The position numbers and the translations under genes were made by a program. A model generated the notes under the pieces. It was not told the DNA's origin, searched no databases, and worked only from the letters and a program-made list of their open reading frames with translations. Source: Candidatus Binatia bacterium (GTDB lineage Bacteria; Desulfobacterota; Binatia; UBA12015). Taken from it: a stretch of DNA of 64,000 nucleotides. Location: NCBI GenBank assembly GCA_029243485.1, contig JAQWRY010000052.1, positions 62,001 through 126,000 of the forward strand, written 5' to 3'. Position 1 is the stretch's first letter. Every line of letters begins with the position of its first letter. This document shows, in pieces, positions 33,556 through 42,536 of the stretch.

Positions 33556-35787
33556 TTGTCCTTCACGCCATATGCTCTGCTCCCCCTTGTCACCGCGCTC
33601 GCGCTGGCGTGGTTGGGAATGCATGCGTGGCGGCGGAGAGCATCTCCGGTCGTGGCCTACTTCGTCGTCGTCGTGGCCGCTCAGTTCCTCTGGGTCACCG
33701 CGTACGGCTTCGAGATCATCCTCACCGATCTGTGGGCCATGGCCATCGCGGCGAAGATCGTCTACCTGGGCGTCGTTTTCATCTGCCCCGCGCTGCTACT
33801 CGTCGTCCTGCATCTGGCAGGACGCGCGCACTGGGTTACTCCGCGGCTGATTCTCGCCCTCGCGGTGATCCCGGTCCTCACCCTGATCGCGGTGTGGCTC
33901 CCGACCGGTCTCGTCTGGACGACCGTACGATTCGCCGAGGGGACGCCCTTCCCCGAGATCCGCGTCGAACACGGGTGGGGATTCTGGGCCCACGTGGCCT
34001 ATGCGTACGCGATCCTGGTCTTCGTCACGGGCATTCTCGTCCAGAAGCTCTGGGTGGAACGAGCGCACGGCCGGCGCGAAGCCCTGACGATGCTGGGCAG
34101 CCTGTCGTTCCCGTGGGCCTCCAACGCGCTCTTCCTTTCCGGCGTCGAGCTCATCCCCGCAGTAGACCTCACCCCATTCGCGTTTTCCCTGACGGCGAGT
34201 GGACTCGGCTGGTCACTCTCGCATCGTGGCCTCCTCACGCTCTTGCCCGTCACCCGCGGTGACCTGCTCGAGAAGATGACGGACGCCGTAATCGTCCTCG
34301 ATGACGACGATCGCATCGCAGAGATCAACGCCACCGCGCGTGAGCTGCTCGCCGTCCGCCGGGAACCGGGCCAGCCCGCACACGAAGCCTTCGCCAACTT
34401 TCCCGACCTGCTCGAACGCATGAACTCGGTCTCGCCGATGCGGTCCGAGGTCAACTTCGGCCAGGGCATCGTGCAGCGCAGTTTCGACCTGCAGGTGTCC
34501 GTACTGCAAACTCGCCGCGGCAAGCCCGCCGGTCGCATGCTCGTTCTGCGCGATGTCACGGTTCGGAAGTACTGGGAAGCCGAGCTCGCGCGCTCCAAGG
34601 AAGCGGCGGAGTCGGCGACGGTTGCGAAGTCGGAGTTCCTCGCCAACATGAGTCACGAGATCCGCACGCCCATGAACGGCGTCCTCGGCGTGACCGACCT
34701 TCTCCTCGATACCCGACTCAATACCGCGCAGACCGATCTCGCGAAGACGATCTACTCGTCCGCAGCTGCGCTTCTCGAGATTCTCAACGACATCTTGGAC
34801 TTCTCGAAGATCGAAGCCGGGAAGCTCGACATCGAGTCCACGCCGTTCGACCTGCGAGACGCAGTGGAGAGCGTTGCGGGCCTCCTCTCCTTCCGCGCAC
34901 AGGACAAGGGCATCGACCTCGTGGTCGAACACGACCCCGACCTCCCCAATAGCTTCATGGGCGACCCGACACGAATCCGGCAGATCCTCACGAACCTCGC
35001 CGGGAATGCGATCAAGTTCACAAGAAAAGGAACCGTGCGCGTTCAGGTCGACGTGCAGCCCGAGGAGCAGCAGTACGTCATAACCCTCCGCGTCGCGGAC
35101 AGCGGGATCGGCATGGAGCCCGAGCAACTCGCGCGTGTCTTCGAAAAATTCTCACAGGCAGACGCCTCCACCACGCGCCGGTTTGGTGGCACCGGCCTCG
35201 GCCTTTCGATCGCCCGCGAACTGGCGAAACGAATGAACGGCGACGTTGAGGTCTCGAGCGAGGTCGGAAAGGGATCGCTCTTCACCGCGACCCTCCGCCT
35301 GGATTCGGCCCCCACCGAAGCGCCGACGGCCCCAGAGGGCTTGGGGACAAAGGCCCCCGGGGAGAACCCAGACCCCGGGGTCCAACCGATGCGCGTCCTT
35401 CTGGCCGAAGACAACCGCGTGAACCAACTGGTCGCCAAGGGAATGCTCGAGAGACTCGGACACGAAGTCGTCGTTGCCGGTGACGGCAGCGAGGCGCTCG
35501 AGCTACTCGCAGCGGGTGCCTTCGATGTCGTGCTGATGGACTGCCAGATGCCGAAGCTGGACGGCCTGGAAGCGACAGCCGAGCTTCGGAATCGCGAGGC
35601 GGAAGACGAGCACGTCCTCGTCATTGCACTCACCGCCAACGCGATGCGGGGCGATCGCGAGCGTTGCCTCACCGCCGGGATGGACGACTACCTGAGTAAG
35701 CCACTGACCCGGCGAGCGCTCGAAGTCACGCTGGAGAAGTGGCTCGGCCGAAGCGGCGCCGAGCCGGCGCCCGTTACGCCATTTTGA
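33556..35787 (+). CDS. Hybrid sensor histidine kinase with 7TM sensor and receiver domain
   Basis: This 743-aa protein starts at TTG 33556 with AAGGAG upstream. Domains in order: an N-terminal seven-helix membrane sensor (about 1-225, 7TM histidine-kinase type), a PAS domain (about 235-330), HisKA with phospho-His 367 in NMSHEIRTPMNG, and HATPase_c with the N box LTNLAGNAIKFT and G boxes DSGIGM and GGTGLGLSIA. The C-terminal receiver domain has phospho-Asp 662 in VLMDCQMPKLDG. No separate response regulator is adjacent, so the signal probably passes to a protein encoded elsewhere. The signal is unknown. Its 3' end overlaps the convergent P450 gene by 14 bases. Confidence 0.92.
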   Translation: MSFTPYALLPLVTALALAWLGMHAWRRRASPVVAYFVVVVAAQFLWVTAYGFEIILTDLWAMAIAAKIVYLGVVFICPALLLVVLHLAGRAHWVTPRLILALAVIPVLTLIAVWLPTGLVWTTVRFAEGTPFPEIRVEHGWGFWAHVAYAYAILVFVTGILVQKLWVERAHGRREALTMLGSLSFPWASNALFLSGVELIPAVDLTPFAFSLTASGLGWSLSHRGLLTLLPVTRGDLLEKMTDAVIVLDDDDRIAEINATARELLAVRREPGQPAHEAFANFPDLLERMNSVSPMRSEVNFGQGIVQRSFDLQVSVLQTRRGKPAGRMLVLRDVTVRKYWEAELARSKEAAESATVAKSEFLANMSHEIRTPMNGVLGVTDLLLDTRLNTAQTDLAKTIYSSAAALLEILNDILDFSKIEAGKLDIESTPFDLRDAVESVAGLLSFRAQDKGIDLVVEHDPDLPNSFMGDPTRIRQILTNLAGNAIKFTRKGTVRVQVDVQPEEQQYVITLRVADSGIGMEPEQLARVFEKFSQADASTTRRFGGTGLGLSIARELAKRMNGDVEVSSEVGKGSLFTATLRLDSAPTEAPTAPEGLGTKAPGENPDPGVQPMRVLLAEDNRVNQLVAKGMLERLGHEVVVAGDGSEALELLAAGAFDVVLMDCQMPKLDGLEATAELRNREAEDEHVLVIALTANAMRGDRERCLTAGMDDYLSKPLTRRALEVTLEKWLGRSGAEPAPVTPF

Positions 35788-37021
35788 AGCGGTACCGAAC
35801 CGGCAACTGCTTCAGTCCCACGACGAAGCTCGAACGAATCTGGGCCGGCTCGCCGGCCCGCTCGATCGACTCGAGCCGCGCCCGGAACTGACGCAGAAGA
35901 GCGGCCTGCGACCGCCGTGCCAGGTGCGCGCCGAGGCAGAAATGCTCGCCGATGCCGAAGCCCAGATGCGGGTTCGGGTCGCGATCAGCGCAGAACGAAT
36001 CCGGGCTCTCGAACATGTCTTCGTCGCGGTTGGCCGACGCGTAGAAGAGGACGAGCTCGTCGTCCTTCCGGATCTTCTGCCCGCGAAGTTCCGTATCTTC
36101 CGCCGCCGTGCGCTTCATGTAGTTCACGGGCGTAACCCAGCGAACCGACTCCTCGACGGCGCGGTCGACGACGTCGGTACTACTGCGAAGCTTCGCGAGC
36201 TCATCCGGGTTATTTAGAAACGCATCCATGGCTCCGACGAGAGCATTCTTCGTCGTATCGTGACCCGCCGTGAAGACGATGAGGCAGTAGCCGAACGTCT
36301 CCATCGGGCCCATCGGCTCACCGTCGATCTTGGCGTTCGCGATGATACTCGTAAGATCGTCCGTCGGGTTCGCGCGACGATCTTCGACGATCTTCGAGAA
36401 GAACTCGAAGAGCTCGAAACCGAGGTCCCGAATCGCAGCCTGGCGATCCTCGGCGGAGCGCTGCAGGTCCGGGTCGTCGGCGGCGAAGAGCTCGTTGGTG
36501 ATTCTGAGAATCCGCGGTTCTTCCTCGCGCGGTACACCCAGGATCGTCGAGAGGATCCGAAGCGGATGTGCGGCGGCAACGTCGGGCGAGTAGTCGCACT
36601 CACCCTCGCCGGTCTTCCCGGCCAGCTCGTCGACGAGCGAAGCTGCGCTGTTCTCAATGAGATCGTCCAGCTTGTTGAGCGCGCGCGGCGTGAACCAAGC
36701 GCTGGTCACCTTGCGGAACGTGACGTGCTCGGGCGGATCCATCTCGATGATGGTCCGCATCGCCCCGATGCCCTCATCCCGTTCGCGCGTCTGCGTCTCG
36801 TCGAGAAGGACGATCCCCGGGGAGCTGAGAAAGAGATTCGGCTGCTTGGAGACCTCGCAGATATCGGCATGCTTCGTGATCGCCCAGAAGGGCGGATAGC
36901 CGGGAGCGTTGCACGGATGGACCGGCGATTCCCGCCGGAGCTCGGTGAAGGTGCCATGCGGAGTCCCTTGGTCCGCATAGGACTGGGGGTCGATCAGATC
37001 GAGACCATTGGTGAGTGCCAC
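35774..37021 (-). CDS. Cytochrome P450
   Basis: This 415-aa soluble bacterial P450 starts at GTG 37021 with AAGGAG 8 bases upstream. The I-helix oxygen-activation motif is TAGHDTTKNAL, the ExxR motif is EESVR, and the heme-binding loop is FGIGEHFCLGAHLARR with the proximal Cys. Length and motifs match class I bacterial P450s such as CYP125/142-type steroid or terpenoid hydroxylases, though the family cannot be assigned by eye. No ferredoxin gene is adjacent, so redox partners must come from elsewhere. It could start oxidation of an alkyl side chain. Confidence 0.93.
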   Translation of the reverse strand: MALTNGLDLIDPQSYADQGTPHGTFTELRRESPVHPCNAPGYPPFWAITKHADICEVSKQPNLFLSSPGIVLLDETQTRERDEGIGAMRTIIEMDPPEHVTFRKVTSAWFTPRALNKLDDLIENSAASLVDELAGKTGEGECDYSPDVAAAHPLRILSTILGVPREEEPRILRITNELFAADDPDLQRSAEDRQAAIRDLGFELFEFFSKIVEDRRANPTDDLTSIIANAKIDGEPMGPMETFGYCLIVFTAGHDTTKNALVGAMDAFLNNPDELAKLRSSTDVVDRAVEESVRWVTPVNYMKRTAAEDTELRGQKIRKDDELVLFYASANRDEDMFESPDSFCADRDPNPHLGFGIGEHFCLGAHLARRSQAALLRQFRARLESIERAGEPAQIRSSFVVGLKQLPVRYRFKMA

Positions 37022-37026
37022 GCGTT

Positions 37027-38121
37027 CTACTCCTTCGCCGGTTCGATGGTGTGTGCCGCTTCGTGGTGCTGGCGTAATAGATCTGCCCCAAAATCACCAG
37101 TCGGATCACGCCAGAGTACGTGAATGTGCCTCGCATCATCGACGGTGTTGTCGAACTCGATCAGCAGGGTCGGGCCCTGCAGTCGATAGTAGATCTCCTC
37201 GCCCGGCGTAGTGGAACCCGCCCAAGCGAAATGAAGGGACTCCCGACCCGCGGCATCGATGCGCGCCCTCTCGCTCGACGCGATCCGGGTCGACACGTTC
37301 TCGAAATACGCCTCGAGGAGTGCGTTCAGGAGCCGCTTCTGATCGGGAGTCAAAGCGTCTCCGGGAATGCCGACCGGCGGAAGGTTCGGATCGACCCGCT
37401 CCCCGCCCCCGACGAAGAGATCGCGATCGAGCTCAAGGGGGAGAGTTGCGCGTTCCCGTTGCTGGGCGTCTAGAGAGAGATAGAGAGCCCGCGCCGTATC
37501 TTCTTCCTTCGCGAGAACCCGAAGTCCGGCGGGCCCTATTCCACCGGGCGGAACCTCTCTCGGCTGTCCGCCGAAGAAGAGCGGCGTCGGTGAGACCGCG
37601 CCATCGACGACAGTGAAGTTCAACGAGAGATGGTGACCGTCGAAGCGATATCCCCAAGGATCTTCGCCGGAAGGATCGCCGTACAACGAGAGGTAGTAGA
37701 GATCGGTGCCGCGGATCCCGGCCAGGCTCGCGAACAGGGCCATATACCAGACGTCCTTCTCCTCCATTCGAACGACCTCGTCTTCGAGTCCACGGATGTC
37801 GTCGGCCTTCTTGCGACCGACCGGGCCGAGGGACGCCTCCACGAGGTCACCGACCTTCGCAGACGACTCCTCCCCCATGTCGCGCAACGTGAGCCCCTCG
37901 AGCAACAACGGGGCGAGGCGCAGATCGTACCGCTCGTCGTCGTCGAACGCGTAAGTCGCTGATTCGAGATCGTCTACCGAGAGGGACTCCCGGACGGCAA
38001 TCGCCGCAGCCGTCATTTTGACCGCAGCCGAAGAAGCCCGGTCGGCCGCCGACGCGCTCCCTACAAGACCCAACGCGGCGATGCCGACCGCCAAGCATGC
38101 CGTACCTGAGCGAGTCCTCAC
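37027..38121 (-). CDS. DUF3500 secreted protein
   Basis: This 364-aa exported protein starts at GTG 38121, overlapping the DUF427 stop (GTGA). A signal peptide (ACLAVGIAALGLVGSASA) is followed by a DUF3500 domain. Typical segments are YYLSLYGDPSGEDPWGYRF, GHHLSLNFTVVDG, LLNALLEAYFENV and a C-terminal HIHVLWRDPTGDFGADLL. The biochemical role of DUF3500 is unknown. The coupling to DUF427 suggests co-expression only. It ends 5 bases before the P450 gene, which follows on the same strand, so the three genes may form an operon. Confidence 0.85.
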   Translation of the reverse strand: MRTRSGTACLAVGIAALGLVGSASAADRASSAAVKMTAAAIAVRESLSVDDLESATYAFDDDERYDLRLAPLLLEGLTLRDMGEESSAKVGDLVEASLGPVGRKKADDIRGLEDEVVRMEEKDVWYMALFASLAGIRGTDLYYLSLYGDPSGEDPWGYRFDGHHLSLNFTVVDGAVSPTPLFFGGQPREVPPGGIGPAGLRVLAKEEDTARALYLSLDAQQRERATLPLELDRDLFVGGGERVDPNLPPVGIPGDALTPDQKRLLNALLEAYFENVSTRIASSERARIDAAGRESLHFAWAGSTTPGEEIYYRLQGPTLLIEFDNTVDDARHIHVLWRDPTGDFGADLLRQHHEAAHTIEPAKE

Positions 38122-38504
38122 GAGGCGTCGGTCTTCTGAACGAGCTCTCCGCGACCGACGTAGAACGAAACGTAGTCTTTCAACCCTTCGACTTCCTTGA
38201 ACGGGTCTTCGTACGTCCAGACCGCATTCTCATCGAGCTGATCGCCGACGCGGATCGTCCAGTATGCGGCGTGCCCCTTGAACGGGCAGAACGTCTCGTG
38301 CGTCGTCCGATCGAGGAGATCCATCCGGACGTCCTCCCGGGGGAAGTAGACCACCGGGGGATGCTTCGTCTCCTTCACCAGAAGCGTTCGGCGACTGTCG
38401 GCGATCTCTTGATCTCCGAGGCGCACTCGCACTCGCTCTTCATTCGGCTCCAGGTCGACGCGATAATCCGGATACTGCTCGTAAAGTGATTCACCTCTAG
38501 GCAT
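38118..38504 (-). CDS. DUF427 domain protein
   Basis: This 128-aa protein starts at ATG 38504 with AGGAGGAG upstream. It matches the small DUF427 family, with segments VYFPREDVRMDLL, TFCPFKGHAAYWTI and AVWTYEDPF. The FCPFKG-A-YW block is the family hallmark. No enzyme activity is established for the family. It is the first gene of the DUF427-DUF3500-P450 group on the minus strand. Confidence 0.9.
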   Translation of the reverse strand: MPRGESLYEQYPDYRVDLEPNEERVRVRLGDQEIADSRRTLLVKETKHPPVVYFPREDVRMDLLDRTTHETFCPFKGHAAYWTIRVGDQLDENAVWTYEDPFKEVEGLKDYVSFYVGRGELVQKTDAS

Positions 38505-38544
38505 GACGTTCTCCTCCTGGCTTCATCCGCCAGGGTAGGGGTCG

Positions 38545-39060
38545 GATCGCTCAGCCCGCAAACGGCCCGGAGGGATGCGAGGCGAGCCGCTCGAAGTCGT
38601 GGCCCGGCGCGTAGTCGGTCGTGAGAACGCGACCGGTACTATGGCGATCGTGGACGGACGGCACATGGAGGAAGGGATGGTCCGCGTACAGTTCGGCGAA
38701 TGCGCGCTGAGTGCTCGCCTCACACTCGGAGTCGAGCTCTTCCAGGATCCGGTCGCGCAACTCGTCCACGATCGGACCGGTCTCCAGCGCGCGGTAGATC
38801 GCGCCGAGCATCGGATAGAGCCACGACGCGTTCTTCAGGTCGCTGCGGGTCGATGTCCGCAAAGAGCGCGCCCAACGGCGCCCCGAGCTCTCGTTCGAGT
38901 TCGGCGGCGAACATCGGTCAGGTACATGAGGGACCGCTTTTCGGGCGCGTAGGAGAAGAGTCCGGAGGCGATATTGGTCGAGCGCCGACCAATCGGGTCA
39001 GCGGGCGTACCGCCGGCGAGTGCCCCGAAGTGAGTTTGTCCGCTTCCGCCACGTCCGCGC
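38545..39060 (-). pseudogene. Decayed ABC1/UbiB-family kinase-like gene
   Basis: Three reading frames in succession give pieces of an AarF/UbiB/ABC1 protein in the right order: SGQTHFGALAGG near 39040, then ELERELGAPLGALFADIDPQ near 38890, then CEASTQRAFAELYADHPFLH followed by VLTTDYAPGHDFERL near 38610. The intervening catalytic region, including the AxAS and ExD motifs, is lost or shifted, and the C-terminal half is absent. Intact family members are about 430-550 aa and act in ubiquinone or lipid homeostasis. The combination of truncation and frameshifts shows a dead gene. Confidence 0.65.
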
Positions 39061-39189
39061 TCCGCGGAGGCGAGCCTTTCGGGCGACGGAGCCGAATCCC
39101 AAGAACAGCCTCGCCTCGCGCGCAGCATGACGCGAACCGCGGCCGGGTTTCAACCTATGTTCCGCGCTCGAGCGATCAGACGCTGACGA

Positions 39190-39654
39190 TCAGGCGGGAA
39201 CGAAGCGGCTGATCGTATCCACGACGCAGGCGGGGCGATCACCGCCTTCGATCTCGACCGTCACGCGGACCTTCGCCTGGACCGCACCGCCTTTGACCTC
39301 TTCGGCCTCGACGAGCTGACCGCGACCGCGCACGCGCGAGCCCACGGGAACCGGCGCCGGAAAGCGCAGCCTGTCGGCACCGTAGTTCACGCCCATCGAG
39401 ACGTTCCGAACCTCGAGGATCTGCGGCAGGAAGAGGTTCACCAGCGACATCGTGAGATAGCCGTGCGCGATCGTCGATCCGAACGGCCCATCCTTCGCGC
39501 GCTCCGGGTCGACGTGAATCCACTGGTGGTCACCCGTGGCGTCCGCAAAGAGATCGATGCGCTTCTGCTCGATCTCGAGCCAATCGCTCGCTCCGAGCTC
39601 GTTGCCCACCGACTCCAGCAGCTTGGCCGGAGTCTCGAAGATCGTCGCTGCCAT
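39190..39654 (-). CDS. MaoC-like (R)-specific enoyl-CoA hydratase
   Basis: This 154-aa hot-dog-fold protein starts at ATG 39654 with GGAGG upstream, overlapping the end of the SDR gene region. The catalytic Asp and His lie in FADATGDHQWIHVDPERA, followed by STIAHGYLTMSL, the MaoC hydratase signature. It should hydrate an enoyl-CoA to a 3-hydroxyacyl-CoA. It follows an SDR and an acyl-CoA dehydrogenase on the same strand, so one operon could carry the dehydrogenation, hydration and second oxidation steps of a beta-oxidation round. Confidence 0.9.
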   Translation of the reverse strand: MAATIFETPAKLLESVGNELGASDWLEIEQKRIDLFADATGDHQWIHVDPERAKDGPFGSTIAHGYLTMSLVNLFLPQILEVRNVSMGVNYGADRLRFPAPVPVGSRVRGRGQLVEAEEVKGGAVQAKVRVTVEIEGGDRPACVVDTISRFVPA

Positions 39655-39655
39655 C

Positions 39656-40438
39656 TCAGCCTCCACTGGTGTTCTTCGCCGCATCCAGGAACGGCGGTGG
39701 TTCCCCCCCGCCATGCAGCTGTAGACTCGCGCCACTCACGTAACTGGCCATCGGAGACGCGAGAAAGACGCAAGCATCCCCAACGTCCGTCGGGATCGCC
39801 ATCCGCCCCAGCGGCACCGTCGCGCTGACCCGCGCGATGCCCTCATCGTCACCGTAGTGGAGATGCGCCTGCTCTGTGCGCACCAAGCCCGCGGCGATCG
39901 CGTTCAGACGCACCTTGGGGGCCCACTCGACCGCGAGGGACTGCGTCGCGCTCAGCAGACCCGCCTTCGCCGCTCCGTACGCCGTCGTGCCAGGCGACGG
40001 CCGTTGTCCGCTCACGCTAGCGATGTTCACGATCGAACCGCCATCGTCCTGGTTTTGCATCACGGCGTTGGCGCGCTGGGCGAAGTTAATCGGGGCCAAC
40101 AGGTTAAGAGCGATGATTTTCTCGGTGAACCTCGGAGAAACCGTCGCGGCATCCACGAACGGTGCGCCGCCCGCATTGTTCACCAGCGTGTCGAGGCGAC
40201 CGAAACGATCCGTGGTCGCGGTCACCACGGCGTCGATCTGTTCGACGTCGCGCACATCCGCCTCTAAGAAGACCGCGGTGCGACCGCCCGCCGCAGGCAG
40301 ATCGTCCGGGGCACTCCGACCGCAGATCACGACCTCGGCCCCCGCCTCGAGGAATCGGTCGGTGATCCCTCGTCCTACGCCCTTGCCGCCGCCGGTGACG
40401 AGAACCACGCGGCCGGTCAGATCGATCGTCAGTGACAC
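39656..40438 (-). CDS. Short-chain dehydrogenase/reductase
   Basis: This 260-aa classical SDR starts at GTG 40438, with GAGGAG upstream. The NAD(P) site is VLVTGGGKGVGRG, then LVNNAGGAPF, and the catalytic Ser region NIASVSGQRPSPG precedes the YGAAK active-site Tyr and Lys. The C-terminal SYVSGASLQLHGG is typical. It probably oxidises a hydroxyacyl-CoA or hydroxysteroid-like intermediate; the cofactor cannot be fixed. It lies between the acyl-CoA dehydrogenase and the MaoC gene with short spacing. Confidence 0.9.
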   Translation of the reverse strand: MSLTIDLTGRVVLVTGGGKGVGRGITDRFLEAGAEVVICGRSAPDDLPAAGGRTAVFLEADVRDVEQIDAVVTATTDRFGRLDTLVNNAGGAPFVDAATVSPRFTEKIIALNLLAPINFAQRANAVMQNQDDGGSIVNIASVSGQRPSPGTTAYGAAKAGLLSATQSLAVEWAPKVRLNAIAAGLVRTEQAHLHYGDDEGIARVSATVPLGRMAIPTDVGDACVFLASPMASYVSGASLQLHGGGEPPPFLDAAKNTSGG

Positions 40439-40450
40439 AGGATCTTCTCC

Positions 40451-41590
40451 TCAGAGGCCGATGTTGCGTGCGATGCGTTCGCGATGAAACGGCGCGTCGC
40501 CCAGAAGCGTCTCACTCGATTTGGCCCGCTTGAAGTAGAGGTGCACGTCGTACTCCCACGTGAAACCGACGCCACCGTGAATCTGAATGCTGTCCGCTGC
40601 GCAGCGGAAGTAGGCGTCCGAGCAGTAGGCCTTGGCGAGCGAGGCGAGCGTCGGCACTTCCGGATCGCCCTCGGCCTGCGCCGCAGCGGCGTAGTAGACT
40701 GCCGAACGCGCCGACTCGATGAGCACCAGCATGTCCGCGCACTTGTGCTTGACCGCCTGGAACGAGCCGATCGGGCGACCGAACTGAGCCCGCTCCTTCG
40801 CGTACGCCACCGTTAGGTCCAGACAGCGCTGCGCGCCGCCCAGCTGCTCCGCCGCAAGAGCGACGAGCGCCCCGTCGATCGCGGAGGACAGGATCGGCCA
40901 ACCTGCACCCTCTGCTCCGAGGAGACTCGATGCCGGAAGGCGTACATCCCGAAGTGTGATCTCCGCCTGATGCCGGGTCTGGTCGACCGTCGGCAGGGCA
41001 CGGACCTCGACGCCTTGCGTGTCGGCAGGCACGAGGAAAAGGCTCACGCCGTCTTCGCCGGTGGTGCCGTCGCGGCGTGCGGCAACGACCAACAGGCCCG
41101 CACTCGCGCCGTCGGGAACGAACGTCTTGAGCCCGGTCAGAATGAAGTCGCTACCGTCGCCCCGCACGGTCGCTTCGATGCCCGCCGCATCCCACCGTCC
41201 GCCGGCCTCGGTGTACGCGACCGTCGCGATCGTTTCGCCCGACGCGATACCGGGAAGGATCTCTTCCTTCTGCGCCTCGCTGCCGCCACCGAGAATCGCG
41301 CCACCGGCGAGGCAGATGCTCGAGAAGAACGGCGAGCACAGCAGCGCCGCGCCCATCTCCTCCATCAGAGCGACGAGCTCGATCGGCCCCAATCCGAGAC
41401 CGCCGTACTCCTCCGGGATCACGACGGCAGACCAGCCGAGTTCCGCGCCAATGCGCCGCCAGAGATCCGGGTCGTAGCCCGACTCGGACTCCATCGCCTG
41501 CCGGATCTTCTCAGAGGAGGAGTTCTCTGCGAGGAAGCTCCGCGCAGAGTCGCGCAGGGCCTCCTGCTCCTCGTTGAAGGATAGATTCAT
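40451..41590 (-). CDS. Acyl-CoA dehydrogenase (small-subunit type)
   Basis: This 379-aa FadE-like flavoprotein starts at ATG 41590. It has the N-terminal helical domain (LSFNEEQEALRDSARSFL), FAD-domain strands with IPEEYGGLGLGPIELVAL, and the C-terminal helix bundle with FGRPIGSFQAVKHKCADM and GGVGFTWEYDVHLYFKRA. The C-terminus lacks the IYEGT-type Glu seen in ordinary acyl-CoA dehydrogenases, as in subunits of heteromeric alpha2beta2 steroid-type enzymes. It may therefore need a partner such as the 49893 or 54871 product. It is the first gene of the SDR-MaoC group. Confidence 0.87.
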   Translation of the reverse strand: MNLSFNEEQEALRDSARSFLAENSSSEKIRQAMESESGYDPDLWRRIGAELGWSAVVIPEEYGGLGLGPIELVALMEEMGAALLCSPFFSSICLAGGAILGGGSEAQKEEILPGIASGETIATVAYTEAGGRWDAAGIEATVRGDGSDFILTGLKTFVPDGASAGLLVVAARRDGTTGEDGVSLFLVPADTQGVEVRALPTVDQTRHQAEITLRDVRLPASSLLGAEGAGWPILSSAIDGALVALAAEQLGGAQRCLDLTVAYAKERAQFGRPIGSFQAVKHKCADMLVLIESARSAVYYAAAAQAEGDPEVPTLASLAKAYCSDAYFRCAADSIQIHGGVGFTWEYDVHLYFKRAKSSETLLGDAPFHRERIARNIGL

Positions 41591-41603
41591 GCGTCGGGCC
41601 GAA

Positions 41604-42509
41604 TCAGGTCCCGTAGACCTTCTGCGGTTCCGGGGCTTCGTCCAGCAACTTGCGCACGACGGGGCCGATCTCGGCGGGATCCCACCGGGCGCCTTTGTCG
41701 ACACCGGGGCCGGTACGCCATCCGTCGGAGACGTTGATCTGACCGCCCTGCACCTCGAAGACACGGCCGGTGACTTCAGCGGACTCGGTGCTGCCGAGCC
41801 AAGCGACGAGAGGAGAAACGTTCTCGGGCGCCATCGAGTCGAAGCCGCTGTCAGGCTTGGCCATCATGTCCGAGAAGGCTTCCTCGGTCATCCGCGTGCG
41901 AGCCGACGGTGCGATAGCGTTCGAGGTGATGCCGTACCGACGAAGCTCCGCCGCCTGCACCAACGTGAGCGAAGCAATGCCGCCCTTGGCGGCCGAATAC
42001 GTCGCCTGCGCGATGCTCCCCTGCAGACCGGCGCCGGAGCTCGTGTTGATGATCCGCGCGTCGACCTTCTCGCCGGCCTTCACCTGATCGCGCCAGTACT
42101 TGCAGGCGTGACGGGTCGTGCAGAAGTGGCCCTTCAAGTGGACCCGAATGACAGCGTCCCACTCGTCCTCGGCCGCGTTCACGAACATACGGTCCCGCAG
42201 GAAGCCGGCGTTGTTCACCACGACGTCGAGACGCCCGAACGCGTCGATCGCAGTCTGGACCAGGCGCGCACCGCCTTCCCAGTCGCCAACATCATCGCCG
42301 TTGATCGCGGCCTGGCCGCCGAGCTTCCGGATTTCCTCCGCAACCTCGTGCGCCGGTCCTTCCGAACCACCCGTGCCGTCGATCTCGGCGCCCAGGTCGT
42401 TCACGATCACGTTCGCACCCTGGCGAGCGAACTCCAGCGCGTGCGCGCGCCCGAGGCCACGGCCCGCGCCCGTTACGATGACGACTCTTCCGTCGCAGAT
42501 CCCACCCAT
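41604..42509 (-). CDS. SDR resembling the dehydrogenase domain of multifunctional enzyme type 2
   Basis: This 301-aa SDR starts at ATG 42509. The NAD site is VVIVTGAGRGLGRAHALEFA, followed by NVIVNDLGAEIDGTGGSEGP, the extended loop found in 17-beta-HSD4/Hsd4B-type 3-hydroxyacyl-CoA dehydrogenases. NNAGFLRDRMFVN, NTSSGAGLQGS and YSAAKGG complete the active site. It is about 40 residues longer than classical SDRs. It should oxidise a 3-hydroxyacyl-CoA to the 3-keto form, directly before the thiolase encoded 27 bases upstream in the same operon. Confidence 0.9.
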   Translation of the reverse strand: MGGICDGRVVIVTGAGRGLGRAHALEFARQGANVIVNDLGAEIDGTGGSEGPAHEVAEEIRKLGGQAAINGDDVGDWEGGARLVQTAIDAFGRLDVVVNNAGFLRDRMFVNAAEDEWDAVIRVHLKGHFCTTRHACKYWRDQVKAGEKVDARIINTSSGAGLQGSIAQATYSAAKGGIASLTLVQAAELRRYGITSNAIAPSARTRMTEEAFSDMMAKPDSGFDSMAPENVSPLVAWLGSTESAEVTGRVFEVQGGQINVSDGWRTGPGVDKGARWDPAEIGPVVRKLLDEAPEPQKVYGT

Positions 42510-42536
42510 GTTCGTTGCTCCGTGATTCCGCTGGGC

